A stretch of DNA of 64,000 nt from Aradus depressus (taxonomy: Eukaryota; Arthropoda; Insecta; Hemiptera; Aradidae): the NCBI GenBank assembly GCA_963662175.1, contig OY759215.1:13319079-13383078 (forward strand), written 5' to 3'. The translations under genes and the position numbers were made by a program. A model generated the notes under the pieces. The model saw nothing but the letters and a program-made list of their open reading frames with translations, was not told the origin of the DNA and ran no database searches. This document shows, piece by piece, positions 22,490 to 33,251 of this stretch (positions within the stretch are counted from its first letter, which is position 1; each line of letters begins with the position of its first letter).

Positions 22490-22610
22490 TTATAATATAT
22501 TTTTTAATTATGGCACCCAAATTTGAGGAGCATAACCACCTACGTTTACAATATATTTTTTTAATTATGGCACCCAAATTTTAAGAGCATAACCACCTAT
22601 GTTTACAATT
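22490..22610. repeat. 57-bp tandem duplication
   Basis: Two copies of a unit with TTAATTATGGCACCCAAATT and GAGCATAACCACCTA, offset by 57 bp. Confidence 0.9.
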
Positions 22611-23127
22611 TATTGGTTCAAGCATCACGGATGTAAAGTTTTCTAGTAAACATAAAGAAAATGTTAGTTGATCGTCAGAAGTTGAATAAAACATTTGTCT
22701 TAGATGAAAGAAAACACTTGGCGTTGTTCATAAAAAACCTCTTTTAATATCCACTTTTGAATTTAAAACATACTGTTTTATTGTTTCATACAAATATTTA
22801 TTGACCTAAATTCTGAAAAACGTTCAACTAAAATTATGCGGATAGTGAGTGGATGGACAGAAATAGGTCGCTTTGAAGTGAGAGAACAACATATTCAATC
22901 TAAAATATAAGTAGACCTGAATTGTGTTTTTCTTTTTTTTTCAAAATAGACCTCTAGATCACTCTAAAATGGGCTTTTGACAGACCATCTTTTACCATCA
23001 GCTGGGTCGTAAAGACTACGAAAGACAACAATATATTCCAGATGGAGAAACCTTCTTCAAACACCTAAACCAAAGATAAAAGCAGTCATTTTTTATAACA
23101 AGTCGGTTTAAATTCAACTGTATTTAC
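22611..23127. other. Unassigned stretch
   Basis: Nothing recognised. Confidence 0.4.
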
Positions 23128-23430
23128 TACGTTCTCCAGCTATACGAAGTATAGGAGAAGTTATGTAATCGGTCAGAAATTCGATGTTTAGTTTTCACCG
23201 GAATTTCTTGTTTTTCGACCCACAACTCCGTTAGGATGAATATATCGACAATAAATGTTATAGGTGTGTTCAGACCCCCGTAAGGACGACACCTATTGAT
23301 GTTCAGCCGAAGCAGCCAAAGGTAAGAGGGGAGGCTTAAGCAAAAACTATAATATCTCTCGTTGTAATGAATGTATCGATACAAAATTTCATATGTAAAT
23401 TCAAACCCTGTAAGGACGATTTTTCTTTAT
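23128..23430 (-). repeat. Family C tail and two modules, minus strand
   Basis: Begins with the terminal hairpin CTATACGAAGTATAG flanked by CTCC and GGAG, then AGTTATGTAATCGGTCAGAA, then modules with AAGGACGACACCTATTGATG and TTGTAATGAATGTATCGATA. Confidence 0.85.
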
Positions 23431-23735
23431 TTTCAATATTTTTTATCATCAGAGTGAATATTGACCTTGGTGGATGGTGCATTGTTAGGTGCACATGCAG
23501 GTGGTGTTGACACTAGACACAATACCGGCCTAATTAGCTAGCTAGTTGCCGGGTTCACCTTGAGAGACTCCTGTCAAGGTTGTCTTACACCTAACCTGCC
23601 TCAACTCACATCTTGTTGGCCTAACATCACTCATTGGACATATGACAGTTTAAAAATATATCCTCCCAGGTTAAACATTATGAAATCTTTAATAGTTCTC
23701 CTATCAGGTCAGGGTTTTATAAAAAAAAAAGTCTC
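23431..23735. other. Unassigned stretch
   Basis: No gene seen. Confidence 0.4.
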
Positions 23736-24110
23736 GATGAATCACTAGCAACATACTTCCCCGACTCCAAATATATCAACTAAGTGTTCACTCTCTCTTT
23801 CTCACTCTCTCCTTTTCTCTCTCTCTCTCTCTCTCTTAAACCAATTTATCGATTTGGTTGAAAATTAATAGGTGTCTTCAAAATCATACTAAATAACGTT
23901 TTATTACCTACATCAAGTGGATTTTTTAGTTGTATTCCCTACTCTTGTCCTCTACCCCGCCTTTGGTCGATTTGACTGAAAATTGACATGTGTCGTGCTT
24001 ATGTAGTTTTGGATTTACACATGAAATATCTCATTGATTCATGCTTCACTTGTGCTTTTGTGTTAAGATCACACTAATCCCTCCCTTTGGCCGATTTGGC
24101 AGAACATTTT
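23736..24110 (+). repeat. Family C head and modules
   Basis: Head GATGAATCACTAGCAACATA, CT microsatellite (23793-23836), then modules with GGTTGAAAATTAATAGGTGT and GACTGAAAATTGACATGTGT. Interrupted at its 3' side by a SINE-A copy. Confidence 0.8.
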
Positions 24111-24111
24111 G

Positions 24112-24298
24112 GCTCTTTAACGAGTGTCTGACATCGTACATGCTCTGGACCATCTTTTAACGTCCCATCCGAAGGATGGCGTGCTCAAGTTGTTTTCATC
24201 TCAGATAAGAAACCTAAGGACCTCGGCCGGGTTTTGATGCCGCAATCTTGAGCTCAGTAGGCAAGCACGCTACCTCTTATCTACCGGCGCCCTCAAAT
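24112..24298 (-). repeat. SINE-A 5' half, minus strand
   Basis: On the minus strand: tRNA-like head ending near 24296, B box degraded, then CCATCCTTCGGATGGGACG. The 3' half is missing. Confidence 0.85.
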
Positions 24299-24530
24299 GA
24301 GTATAAAGCATTTTTATCTGGAAAGTAAATAATGCGATTTAAATTTCATAGAGAAATAAAAATAATAAAATATCATTAAATTGTCTGTTATCTACACTAA
24401 ACCACCTAAAATTTTGTCAAGTAAAAGTCAGTACAGCCCTTCAAAATACTAACTCGTCCTCTGTCCTTCCTCGTGAGGGGCCGATACGCAGACAGTTTTT
24501 TTTTTCATCATTTTTGAAATCAGGGAAATT
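24299..24530. other. Unassigned spacer
   Basis: No gene seen. Confidence 0.4.
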
Positions 24531-24812
24531 CTCGTACTATTTCTGAAAAATCCTTTCTTTGCAGTAATTTTGGTTCATCGAGGCCACAGCTAGTAGTCCG
24601 TTATAAGTACAAATTATCTTTTTTCATGATTTAATGCAATATTAGCTGTGGAGGAAATATAATATGTTGATCGATCTTGTAAATCGAATTCTCGTATGAT
24701 TTCTGGAAAATTCTTTCTATGCAGTAATTTTGGTTCATCGGGGCCACAGCTAGTACCTAGCCCATTATAAGTACAAATGAATTGTTTTTCATGTTTTATT
24801 GCAATATTAACT
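24531..24812. repeat. 160-bp tandem duplication
   Basis: GCAGTAATTTTGGTTCATCG occurs at 24561 and 24721, with matching flanks; each unit ends in GCAATATTA(G/A)CTGTGGAGGA. The second unit is the target of the SINE-B insertion. Confidence 0.9.
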
Positions 24813-24820
24813 GTGGAGGA

Positions 24821-25030
24821 TAGGGAGCCATGCGGGCTAGAGCGTATGGCTTTGGTCGCATGGTCTCAACATGGTTTGCGGGTTCGAATCCCGTCCGGGA
24901 GTGAGTTTTATTTCGTAGATAGAACTCCCTCCCGGGACCATGAATGTCGTAAAGAAGTAGATTAAAACATTATAAGATTCATGGCTAATATGCATCGTAC
25001 ATAAGGCCAAAAAAAAAAAAAAAAAAAAAA
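24821..25030 (+). repeat. SINE-B copy with exact TSD
   Basis: tRNA-like head with GCGGGCTAGAGCGTATGG, B box GGTTCGAATCC, pairing body GGGAGTGAGTTTTATTTCG / AGAACTCCCTCCCGG, tail ATGGCTAATATGCATCGTAC and poly-A. It is flanked by TGTGGAGGA (24812-24820 and 25031-25039), which fixes both ends of the family. Confidence 0.95.
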
Positions 25031-25039
25031 TGTGGAGGA

Positions 25040-25145
25040 AATATACGTGGGTCAGAAAACATGAAATGCCGTTGGAAATTCAACTTCGAGTTTCTGACTG
25101 ATTTCATAACTTCCCCTATATTTTCTACAGCTGTGGAAATAATGT
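25040..25145 (+). repeat. Family C tail fragment
   Basis: GGGTCAGAAAACATGAAATG, GAGTTTCTGACTGATTTCAT and AACTTCCCCTATATTTTCTA. Confidence 0.8.
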
Positions 25146-25856
25146 ATGTAAGCTAGACAACATTCAACATTGGTGGAAAAAGTCTCCCAAATGTTTAAAT
25201 ATTGTTGTGAATGAATGATCATTTTCCTCTTTATTTTCAAAAACACTCACTTTTTTTATAATTTTGTTTTTTAGAATTCATCTGTTTTGTCAATAATATT
25301 AATATTTACACTTCTTCACCTTTCTTTTGTAGTCAACAATACATTGTAATTGCTGTCACCAGACTATAATAAGAACAAGGAAACTGAATTCTGAAATTAA
25401 AATTATTGATGGCTTCTTGTGTTAGCTTATTCTGAACTTAATGGGAAAATAAAAAACCCTCTCCCTGAAACTCTCAAGGTCATCAAAACATCCACCTACG
25501 GATAACTAAGTCCACAATTTTTGATAGTGTACTCAGGGAATGATAATATCATTTATTTATGTTAAACCATAAAAAATGGTAATAGGTCACGTCATACAAT
25601 TTTATACGTAAAAATAGCTTACAAAATATCCATCAATCCTAATATATATAAATCTTAGAATACAAACAAATATAAGACTAAAAAAACAAACGTAAGACTT
25701 GAAAAAACGGTGATATAAAAGTTATTACGATAGAATTTAGAGGATATTGGTGGAGGACCTCTGCCAAGAAATAAAAGAGAGAATATATTTGGGCTTGGTC
25801 TATTTGTTTTTGAGCAATTCAGGGCAGAATCTCATTCGATCTAGCGAGAACCTCCT
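25146..25856. other. Unassigned stretch
   Basis: No gene seen. A 23-bp word at 25782-25804 recurs exactly at 27885-27907. Confidence 0.4.
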
Positions 25857-25858
25857 TA

Positions 25859-26322
25859 CAGTGGAGCGTCGATTATCAGTCAGTTATCCGAACATGTCGA
25901 CAAAAAGGAAACGAGTAGTGCTTATATTAAAAGATAAAAATTATTATTATTTCATTAAAAATCGAAATTATTATGCGGCTGAAGAAAGGTGAAACGGGTC
26001 ATGCATTAGCTATCAAGTTCGGTGTTGGTAAATCAACGATAACGGGAATAAAAAATAATTCTGATTAATCACTAGATATGCACTTAATCTTGACAGTGAG
26101 GAGGGTAGTTTATATCGTAAAACTATGAAAAACTGAAATCCGAATTGTTGGAAGATGCTGCATTTACTTCGTTTTTGCAAAAACGGGCTTCTGGGTCCAT
26201 TTTGTGTGAAAAAGCAGTGGAATTAAACATGAAGCTTGGTGGTGACTCTTCATTCATCGCAAGTTCTGGGTGACTGAATGTCGATTATCCGAACCATCCC
26301 ACACAACATCGACGCTCTGCTG
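25859..26322 (+). mobile_element. pogo/Tigger-like DNA transposon, internally deleted
   Basis: The left end CAGTGGAGCGTCGATTATC and the right end TCGACGCTCTGCTG form imperfect terminal inverted repeats (12 of 14 outer bases pair) flanked by TA (25857-25858, 26323-26324), the target-site rule for this superfamily. Between them are pieces of a transposase N-terminus: STKRKRVVLILKDK (from about 25896), then after a frameshift IMRLKKGETGHALAIKFGVG and KSTITGIKNNSD (CENP-B-type helix-turn-helix), then more fragments with SSFIASSG. The catalytic DDE region is absent. Confidence 0.85.
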
Positions 26323-26324
26323 TA

Positions 26325-28001
26325 CGTTCATATGAAGTGTACTTAACGTATTTCCATTCTTCTGTTCAACCTTTCACCAATTAAAAACCAGTTTTTATGG
26401 AGAATGATTGTTGAGCAATGATTGATGAGTTCAATACCTGTTTTGTTTGGATTTATTTATTTGAATTTGAATAGTGCGTATGAGGACGTATAATAAGGTA
26501 ACATGTGTTCCTTCTGTTGAATAGAGGTAAATCCACTTTTTGGAATTGTAAAGGCCAGTATATCACTCTAAGGGGTGAAATCCTGCTTACCGTATGGATA
26601 AGAGTGGACTTGGGAGATATACGCCGTTTGTTTGAATTAAGGCTCAGTCATCAGACGCTTACAGTACGTAACAATATGTCACGTAAATATATTATATAGA
26701 TAAAAATGCAAAAGTACATTCTGTCAGAATTAAATTTATTGCATGTTTGTCTAGAGCCACAACTGAAAAAATACAAAATGGCTGTGAGCAATGTTTTGTA
26801 AGTTTGATTGTGATCTGAGACCAGCATGGGCTGTCACTTCTGAGTCAAATTAGTGTTTTCATAGTTATGTGTAAACATTGTGTGTGTGTTCACTGCAAAC
26901 GAAGGAAGAAGCAAATTTTTTATTATAAGAATATTTTGTTTGTTCAATTAATTTTTTTTTTGAAAAATGATGCACTTGAATTATGATAACTAAAATAAGG
27001 TATTGTGATGTATAAAATTACACACATTGTAATTATTAATAATATATTATAAAATTAATTATATTTATTGGTATATAAAAAAAAAAAAACTGTTAACAGT
27101 GAAGTAACTAAATTGGTGAATAAATATATGAAGTCACATTTTGTTTTAAAACCAACCAATGAATGAAAAACAAAAGACGACGATCAGCTGTTTTTAATAG
27201 ATTGGATCAGTCTGGGTTGTGGAGGTGAGAAGTCTGAGAAGAGATGTGGACAGGCTAGTCTAGAGAAGTGTTTTTAGGCTTAAGGTATGGTGAACCAAGT
27301 AGGTGTGAAATAACAGTGAAATCGATGCACAAAGGAGGTACTTTTATTTATTAATATGTTTATATGCCCTAAATATCATTGATTTAAAGAATGACCACAA
27401 TATTTAAAAAAAAAAAAAAAAGAGAGACTAAAGTAGATATAGAAATTAGTTTGCAAGATTTTTTTTTATTGTAAATAATTTGATTTTTGATTTCATATTG
27501 ATTGTTTGGTTTTATTTATAATGTAGGTTTAAGTAAATAAACCCAATATTTGTTCTCTTCTTCTATGCTATTCATTTTCCCTGTTAACCCAGTAAGATAA
27601 TTTATACCTTTGGATTAGATTTAACATTGTTGCAAAATTACGTACACGAAGATTCTGAGTAAAGTTGTTGGATTTCCATGGCAGGTATTTACACATTTTT
27701 TCTTATTTTTCTTTACTTATAGCAAGTCATATTGGTTAGTTACAAAGACACTCACTCTCATTTTTAAGTGAACAATTCCAGTCAATTGGGCGACATAACC
27801 ATTCTAGCAACACTGTTCAACAACGTGATGTTAACTTTGTATGCTTCCATGGCAACTCATTCCATTTTCATAAATAACAACGATAATATATTTGGGCTTG
27901 GTCTATTCGTCGGTATTTCCTGAAATGAGTAAAAAGATTATATTATTGTTATCTTAATAACAATTTTAGATAATAGCATATAATAATATATTGAAATATA
28001 T
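26325..28001. other. Unassigned AT-rich stretch
   Basis: No supported gene. The open frame at 26505-26699 has no recognisable domain. Confidence 0.45.
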
Positions 28002-28204
28002 GGGGGCCATGGTGGCCGTGCGGGCTAGAGCGTAGGGCTTTGGTCGCATGGTCTCACCAAGGTTTGCGGGTTCGAATCCCGTCCGGGAGTGAGTTTTATT
28101 TCGTAGATAGAACTCCCTCCCGGGGCCATGGATGTCTTAAATAGTTATATATAACACATTGACATGGCTAATATGCACCGTACATAAAGCCAAAAAAAAA
28201 AAAA
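28002..28204 (+). repeat. SINE-B copy, best preserved
   Basis: Full head, B box GGTTCGAATCCCGTCC, pairing body, ATGGCTAATATGCACCGTAC and poly-A tail (about 28192-28204). Very similar to 24821-25030. Confidence 0.95.
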
Positions 28205-28905
28205 TTATATATTTTATTTTTTATTTTTTCAATTTACATTGCTACATTATTTTCTTTTACCACAAATTGTATTTATTGTGACACATTTAAGCTATCGAAG
28301 CATCTTAACCTAAAAGTGTTTTTTTTTCATTTGTTTGTTGGTGGCCTTCTGAACTTAGCTTTTCAGCCATTTACTTACAATGGAAAGTTATATAACTATA
28401 TTATTGATAGAAATGTATCTGAAAAATGAATCGAAAATATCTTGATTTTTGGTTCGAGACACTATTAGTTGGACTGTAGTGAGGAGCATTATCCTGTTCT
28501 GTATGAGGAGAACACTAAACATATTTTCATGTTATGAGCTGCTAAGTGGACAAGCCAAGAGAACATGGTTTGCATCGGCTCTTACTCGCTGTTAGTAGGT
28601 GCAGTATGATGAAACCTAAAAGTTTCTTACCGAAAAATCATTTTATAGTTTGTAATATTGATATTTTAGTTAAATTCACTACAATGGTAAATATGATCAA
28701 AAATAGCTATCACAAATAAATTTGCGCTGCGCTGTTCGACACACACACTCATGCATGCACATCAACGAGACTTACGCTCTGACGGTCTGCCATAGCCCCT
28801 ACCGAGAGCTAAGATGTTTACATATCAAAAAAACATTTTAATGGAGAACGATTGTTGAGTTGTGTGAGGAGGCTTTCAGATAATATACTAATAATGCAGC
28901 TCTAT
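28205..28905. other. Unassigned stretch
   Basis: Nothing recognised. Confidence 0.4.
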
Positions 28906-29615
28906 ATCTCCCAATTTATTTCAAGTGACACATAAAACGTTAAGTGCTTCGGGAGACATCTCCCATCTTGAGTATTGGACTCATCAAATGGACTGAAAAG
29001 ATACAAAATCCTTTAAATAAACATATTTTATAACCGGAATATCAGAAAATGCATCAATGTCAACTCACATAAAATTTTCAAAGTAATTTCTGGATGTAGT
29101 AATTATAAAAATTAAACTTATCAGGAGACACCTCCCATTCTCAATATTGAACTCATCAAATGAATTAGGAATCATTATAAAATTCATGACTATCCAAATT
29201 ACATAACATTTTTCAATATATAATTTGGATTTGTTGATGATATTTTGACCTTTTGGTTCTATTCTAAGGACAGGAGGAGGGGGCGTTCATGCTTGCCAAT
29301 GAGCTCAAGATTGCCTTTGAGCCTACAGTTCTTCTGGAGGGGCCGTTACGCGATTGTCCCCAGCCTGTGCGATTCCAGGTACTCAAAGAGCTAGGTAATT
29401 AAATCTGGGTAGACAATTTAAAATTCCAATTGTAGAGTCTGGCTCATGTCCACCAGAGCAACGAAAAATCACTCTGGTAATAGATGAGATGACGTAGAAG
29501 CCCGGGTGTGAGTTACAAAAAACCAAACCAAACCAAGAATTAGAGGTGTCTCCCGAAATGTTTAACGTTGTGATGGATTATGTCTATGACTTGAAATAAA
29601 TTGGGATTAAAATTA
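28906..29615. repeat. Foldback repeat carrying a SINE-A insertion
   Basis: A segment at 28908-28975 (CCCAATTTATTTCAAGT, AACGTTAAG, CGGGAGACATCTCCCATC) is present in inverted form at 29531-29612. A shorter direct repeat of GGAGACACCTCCCAT and ACTCATCAAATGAA lies at 29122-29163. The interior near the right arm is occupied by a SINE-A copy. Confidence 0.7.
29275..29525 (+). repeat. SINE-A copy with (CCAAA)n tail
   Basis: Diverged body with ATGTCCACCAGAGCAACGAA and AAGCCCGGGTGTGAGTTACA, ending AAAAAACCAAACCAAACCA. The tail pentamer differs from the AACT and AACCT tails of other copies. Confidence 0.75.
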
Positions 29616-30147
29616 CTACATAAATAGAGAAGAGAAAAAACTAAGACAATTGTAATAATTTGTCTTATTATTATTAATGTCGTTAGCTTCTTATTAAAAA
29701 GTAGTGTCTTAATTCTTTAACCATCCGAAAAGCCTTCTTATCTTCCATGGTTTGCTTGAGAACAATATAAAAAAGTCCCAATGTTCTCAGCCCCAGAAAG
29801 CCCTCTAAACCTGACACGGCCCATGACCTGTTGGCTTCCTATTGTTTTCAAAGCCCTCCCCTCAACACTCTTCTTAGTCACTCTGCCTCTTGTTTTTCCC
29901 CCCCTTAGTTTCTTTTTTTTTTCAGGGAACTTCTTAACCTAAATTGGCTCTTACCGCCCCTTTAGTAAAAAGAGAGAAAAAATAAAAAGTTAAAGACAAC
30001 TCAACCTTTCGTTCCCACCAAAAAAAAAATTATAAATAAGGTAAGTTGGAGCAAGTGCGGACAAAGATTACAGTGTTGGACTTTAAATGTTCGTAAAAAA
30101 TCGGCTTCGAATTTTCGAACTCGGAGAGGGCTCAACTAAAAAAAAAC
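29616..30147. other. Unassigned stretch
   Basis: No gene seen. Confidence 0.4.
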
Positions 30148-30683
30148 ATCGGGTCATGGGGATTTCAACTCCAAGCTCTTCTTTTTCAAGAAGAAGGACA
30201 GCCCGAACTGCTCGTGTGGCGGCGTCGAGACAGCAGAACATGTAGTTCTCGAATGCCCGCTGTACGACGGGCCTAGGGTGGAGTTGATACGCCGGACAGG
30301 ATCGTACCTGGGACTAAACCCAAGGAAGCTGATGACTGAGGCTGACTACCCGGAGTTCGGAAGATTCGTCGCCTCCTGGCGGAAGGTAAAGAAGGGAGTC
30401 TAACGTGGTTCCGGGGATGACCGTTGGGTGCTGGTAACACGGCCCTCCTGCGACATCCTCGGCGCAACGCAGCCAAGAGCGTAGGTGCCTGATCCCGAGT
30501 TCTCTCGGGAAACGCCGCAAAGGTAGGTTGGAGGACCCAACCGATCACTCCGGTGATTGGCGGGGTCCTACAACCGGCCATAACAGCAAAAAATCTTAAA
30601 TAAGTGCCCTTATTCCCCCCTACGCGGCGGACGTGTGTCGTTGAGCCTCCTTCAGGGGACACACGTAAAAAAAAAAAAAAAAA
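30148..30683 (+). mobile_element. Non-LTR retrotransposon, 5'-truncated 3' end
   Basis: From 30158 to the TAA at 30401-30403 the frame reads GDFNSKLFFFKKKDSPNCSC, GGVETAEHVVLECPLYDGPR and then ...FGRFVASWRKVKKGV. This is the Cys-Cys-His-Cys knuckle and tail of a non-LTR reverse transcriptase. A G+C-rich 3' UTR of about 260 bp and a poly-A tail follow. The flanks share a short A-rich duplication (AACTAAAAAAAA, near 30134 and 30684). The high G+C content and intact C-terminal frame suggest a younger insertion than its neighbours. The minus-strand open frames here are shadows. Confidence 0.85.
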
Positions 30684-30984
30684 AACTAAAAAAAACCGAA
30701 GATCAGTCGGTGTAACTTATATATAATTTTTTTTAAATATCAAATGACGTTCAGAAGTTCCTAAGGGATACACCTATCGATTTTTAACTAAATTGGTAAA
30801 TTACATAAAAATTCGGGGAAAACCCGAAAATTAAATTTGGAATTGTTCTTAATACAAGACCTAAATAACATGTTTTGAATATATTATTTATATTATTGTT
30901 AATTATATCTGCTAAATATTCTTTTCTTCATTAATTTATCATTTCCTTATTATTATATATATTTATAATTACTGTTTGTTTCAG
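30684..30984. other. Last part of the intron upstream of the first visible hdc exon
   Basis: Contains a small family C fragment (about 30745-30815, minus strand) and ends with a pyrimidine-rich tract and splice acceptor TACTGTTTGTTTCAG at 30970-30984. Confidence 0.7.
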
Positions 30985-31176
30985 ATGGAGGACGAGGGAC
31001 ACCATGGGAACGACGAGACCCGCTGCTTCATCCTGTCCACCCTGGCCGGAGTCGGATTGTCCCGGGTCCCCTGTGTCATCTGTCACGGTCCACTCATGGT
31101 CTACGATAGGTACCCCCTCGTTGATGGTACATTCTTCCTCAGTCCTCGCTGTCACAAGACTGACTGCTCCCTCGAG
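30985..31176 (+). CDS. hdc: headcase, internal coding exon (64 codons)
   Basis: Encodes EDEGHHGNDETRCFILSTLA, then RVPCVICHGPLMVYDRYPLV and DGTFFLSPRCHKTDC, the start of the cysteine-rich Headcase domain conserved from insects to vertebrate HECA. Headcase is a cytoplasmic protein; in Drosophila it restrains proliferation and branching in imaginal and tracheal cells. The exon is bounded by acceptor TTTCAG and donor GAG|GTAATG and is phase 0 on both sides. The ATG at its first base is probably internal: the family's N-terminal HECA domain should lie in exons before this window. Codon use is G+C-rich, unlike the flanking DNA. Confidence 0.92.
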
Positions 31177-31391
31177 GTAATGACAACACTAACTACTCAT
31201 ATTAGTATTCTTCTTATGTGGAAGATCCTGAGTAGGGTGTCCGCTAATTTTAAAAAGTTCGTTTTTTTGAGGTCCCTGCTCAAAATCGTGTGTAGTTTGG
31301 GGAAAAAAAATTGTGTGAATTTTTTCAGAATTTTTAAATTGAATTAAAAGTTTCCTGTAAGAGGTTAAAGTTTAACATGCGGTTTAAATGG

Positions 31392-31740
31392 TTAGGTTAG
31401 GTTAGGTTTTATGACTCATGCCCGGGCTTTAACTACGAGGTCATATCGCCTACTACCAGAGCGCTCTTTCGTCACTCTGGTGGACATGAGCCCGACTCTA
31501 CTGAGGGAGTCCTAAATTTTGCCTAACCTAAATTTTTATTCATCTAGGGTAGGGGTCATTAACGAGTACCTGACATCGTACAGGCTCGGGACCATCGCTT
31601 AACGTCCCATCCGAAGGACGGCGTGCTTAAGTTTATTTTACCTCCCAGATAAAATAAACTAAGGGCCTCGGTCGGGTTTCGAACCCACGATCTTGAGCTC
31701 AGAAGACAAGCACGCATACCACTGAGCTACCGGCGCCCTC
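31392..31740 (-). repeat. Full-length SINE-A with TSD and (AACCT)n tail
   Basis: Reference copy of the family. Read on the minus strand: head GAGGGCGCCGGTAGCTCAG at 31740, B box GGTTCGAAACCC, CCGTCCTTCGGATGGGACG, CATGTCCACCAGAGTGACGA, CCCGGGCATGAGTCATAA, then three AACCT units. It is flanked by CGGTTTAAATGG at 31380-31391 and 31740-31751 (outer C shared), so the length is close to 348 bp. Confidence 0.95.
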
Positions 31741-31945
31741 GGTTTAAATGGGGATTTGAAGTTGTTTTAATATTTTCAGCGTAGTTCCCGGTATTTAAAT
31801 AGAAAAAATCTGAAAATATATGCATTTGGGTTTTGAAGGTTGCTGATTTCGAATTTCATGTCAAAAATGCATTTCCTTAAGTTGTAGTTGTCAAAAAACC
31901 TAAACAAAAAGACGTAAATTATCACTTTTATGAAATGATAAATTA

Positions 31946-32132
31946 ATTTATTGATTTATGAATTAATTATTTATTATATAACAATTTAATTGATAAATCA
32001 ATAAATTAGTATAGATTAATTAATTATTAATTATTAATAATATAATAAATAATAATTAATGATAATTAGTTTTTTACATCTGTAATTTGGACAAATTCAT
32101 AACAGTGTCATACAGCTGCAATTGTTGAATGT
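31946..32132. other. AT-rich centre of the foldback element
   Basis: AATTAATTATT-type low-complexity sequence with local palindromes (AAATCAATAAATTA). Confidence 0.6.
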
Positions 32133-32476
32133 TTGGTTTGGTTTTATGACTCATGCCCGGGCTTTAACTACGAGGTCATATCGCCTACTACCAAAGCGCT
32201 CTTTCGTCACTCTGGTGGACATGAGCCCGACTCTACTGTGGGAGTCCTAAATTTTGCCTACCCTAAATTTTTATTCATCTAGGGTAGGGGTCTTTAACGA
32301 GTACCTGACATCGTACAGGCTCGGGACCATCGCTTAACGTCCCATCCGAAGGACGGCGTGCTTAAGTTTATTTTACCTCCCAGATAAAATAAACTAAGGG
32401 CCTCGTCGGGCTACGAACCCACGACCTTGAGCTCAGAAGTCAAGCACGCATACCACTGAGCTACCGGCGCCCTCTA
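32133..32476 (-). repeat. Full-length SINE-A with (CCAAA)-type tail
   Basis: Nearly identical in body to 31392-31740, but the tail is CCAAACCAAA and the B box is mutated (GTTCGTAGCCC). Flanks AATTGTTGAATG and AATTGAGAATG look like an imperfect TSD. Confidence 0.92.
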
Positions 32477-32514
32477 ATTGAGAATGTTGAATTTGACATC
32501 GAGTTTGAGTTTAG

Positions 32515-32851
32515 CGTATCCGGAAGAACAGAGAGTTGAGAGACCTCTACGGGGAACCCGACCTGGTATCCGTGATCAAGCAGGCGAGATTACGTTGGTT
32601 GGGCCACGTAGAGAGAATGGAAGGAGAAAGACTCCCTAAACAAGCCCTCTACGGTAGGCCAAGCGGTGCCAGGAGAAGAGGAAGACCCAGACTCCGGTGG
32701 CTGGACGACGTCGAGGCGGACCTCCGAGTGTTGGGCATCAGAGGATGGAGGGAGAAGGCTTTGGATCGAGACGAATGGAGGAGGATTGTGACGGGGGCCC
32801 GGGTTCTTTCAGGACCGTAGCGCCACAGGAAGAAGAAGAAGAAGAAGAAGA
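32515..32851 (+). mobile_element. Non-LTR retrotransposon 3' fragment with (GAA)n tail and TSD
   Basis: Open to the TAG at 32818-32820; encodes DLYGEPDLVSVIKQARLRWL, GHVERM, GRRRGRP-like ARRRGRPRLRWLDDVEADL and GWREKALDRDEWRRIV. This is the widespread C-terminal extension of endonuclease/reverse-transcriptase ORFs of RTE/CR1-like elements in arthropods. It ends in (GAA)n. Exact TSD: AGTTTGAGTTTAG at 32502-32514 and 32852-32864. Only the last 100 codons remain. Confidence 0.9.
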
Positions 32852-33251
32852 AGTTTGAGTTTAGAGACCTTAAAAACCTATAAATTGATATATTTGATTA
32901 TTATTTCATAAAAGTGATAATTTACGTCTTTTTATATAGGTTTTTTGACAACTACAACTTAAGGAAATGCATTTTTGATATGAAATTCGAAATCAGCAAC
33001 CTTCAAAACCCAATTGCACATTATTTCAGATTTTTTCTATTTAAATACCGGAAACTACGCTGAAAATATTAAAACAACTTCAAATCCCCATTTAAACCGC
33101 ATGTTAAACTTTAACCTCTTACAGGAACCTTTCAATTCAATTTAAAAATTCTGAAAAAATCCACACAATTTTTTTTCCCCAAACTACGCACGATTTTGAG
33201 CAGGGACCTCAAAAAAATGTACTTTTCAAAATTAGCGGATTCCTGAGGTCC

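Larger units (their letters stand above)
31226..33251. mobile_element. Foldback element with about 360-bp arms, carrying three later insertions
   Basis: The left arm (about 31226-31379 continuing at 31752-31945) is the inverted complement of the right arm (about 32885-33251). Matching words are CCGCTAATTTT, TTTGAGGTCCCTGCTCAAAA, AAAGTTTAACATGCGGTTTA, GGGGATTTGAAGTTGTTTTA and GACGTAAATTATCACTTTTA. The left arm is split by a SINE-A. The centre holds AT-rich DNA, a second SINE-A and a non-LTR fragment. No transposase seen. It starts about 50 bp after the hdc splice donor. Confidence 0.85.

Noticed and set aside
28050..28085. Possible functional tRNA gene (good B box)
   Set aside because: Part of a SINE-B repeated five times with poly-A tail and TSD; no proper acceptor stem.
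30273..30662. 129-codon minus-strand open frame
   Set aside because: Antisense to the non-LTR retrotransposon end and its 3' UTR, where the plus strand shows clear family motifs.
30985..30987. ATG at the first base of the visible hdc exon as the true translation start
   Set aside because: It directly follows a good splice acceptor and the family has a long conserved N-terminal part that must be encoded upstream.
31392..31410. (TTAGG)3, the insect telomere repeat
   Set aside because: It is the short tandem tail of a SINE-A copy with its own TSD; other copies have different tails.
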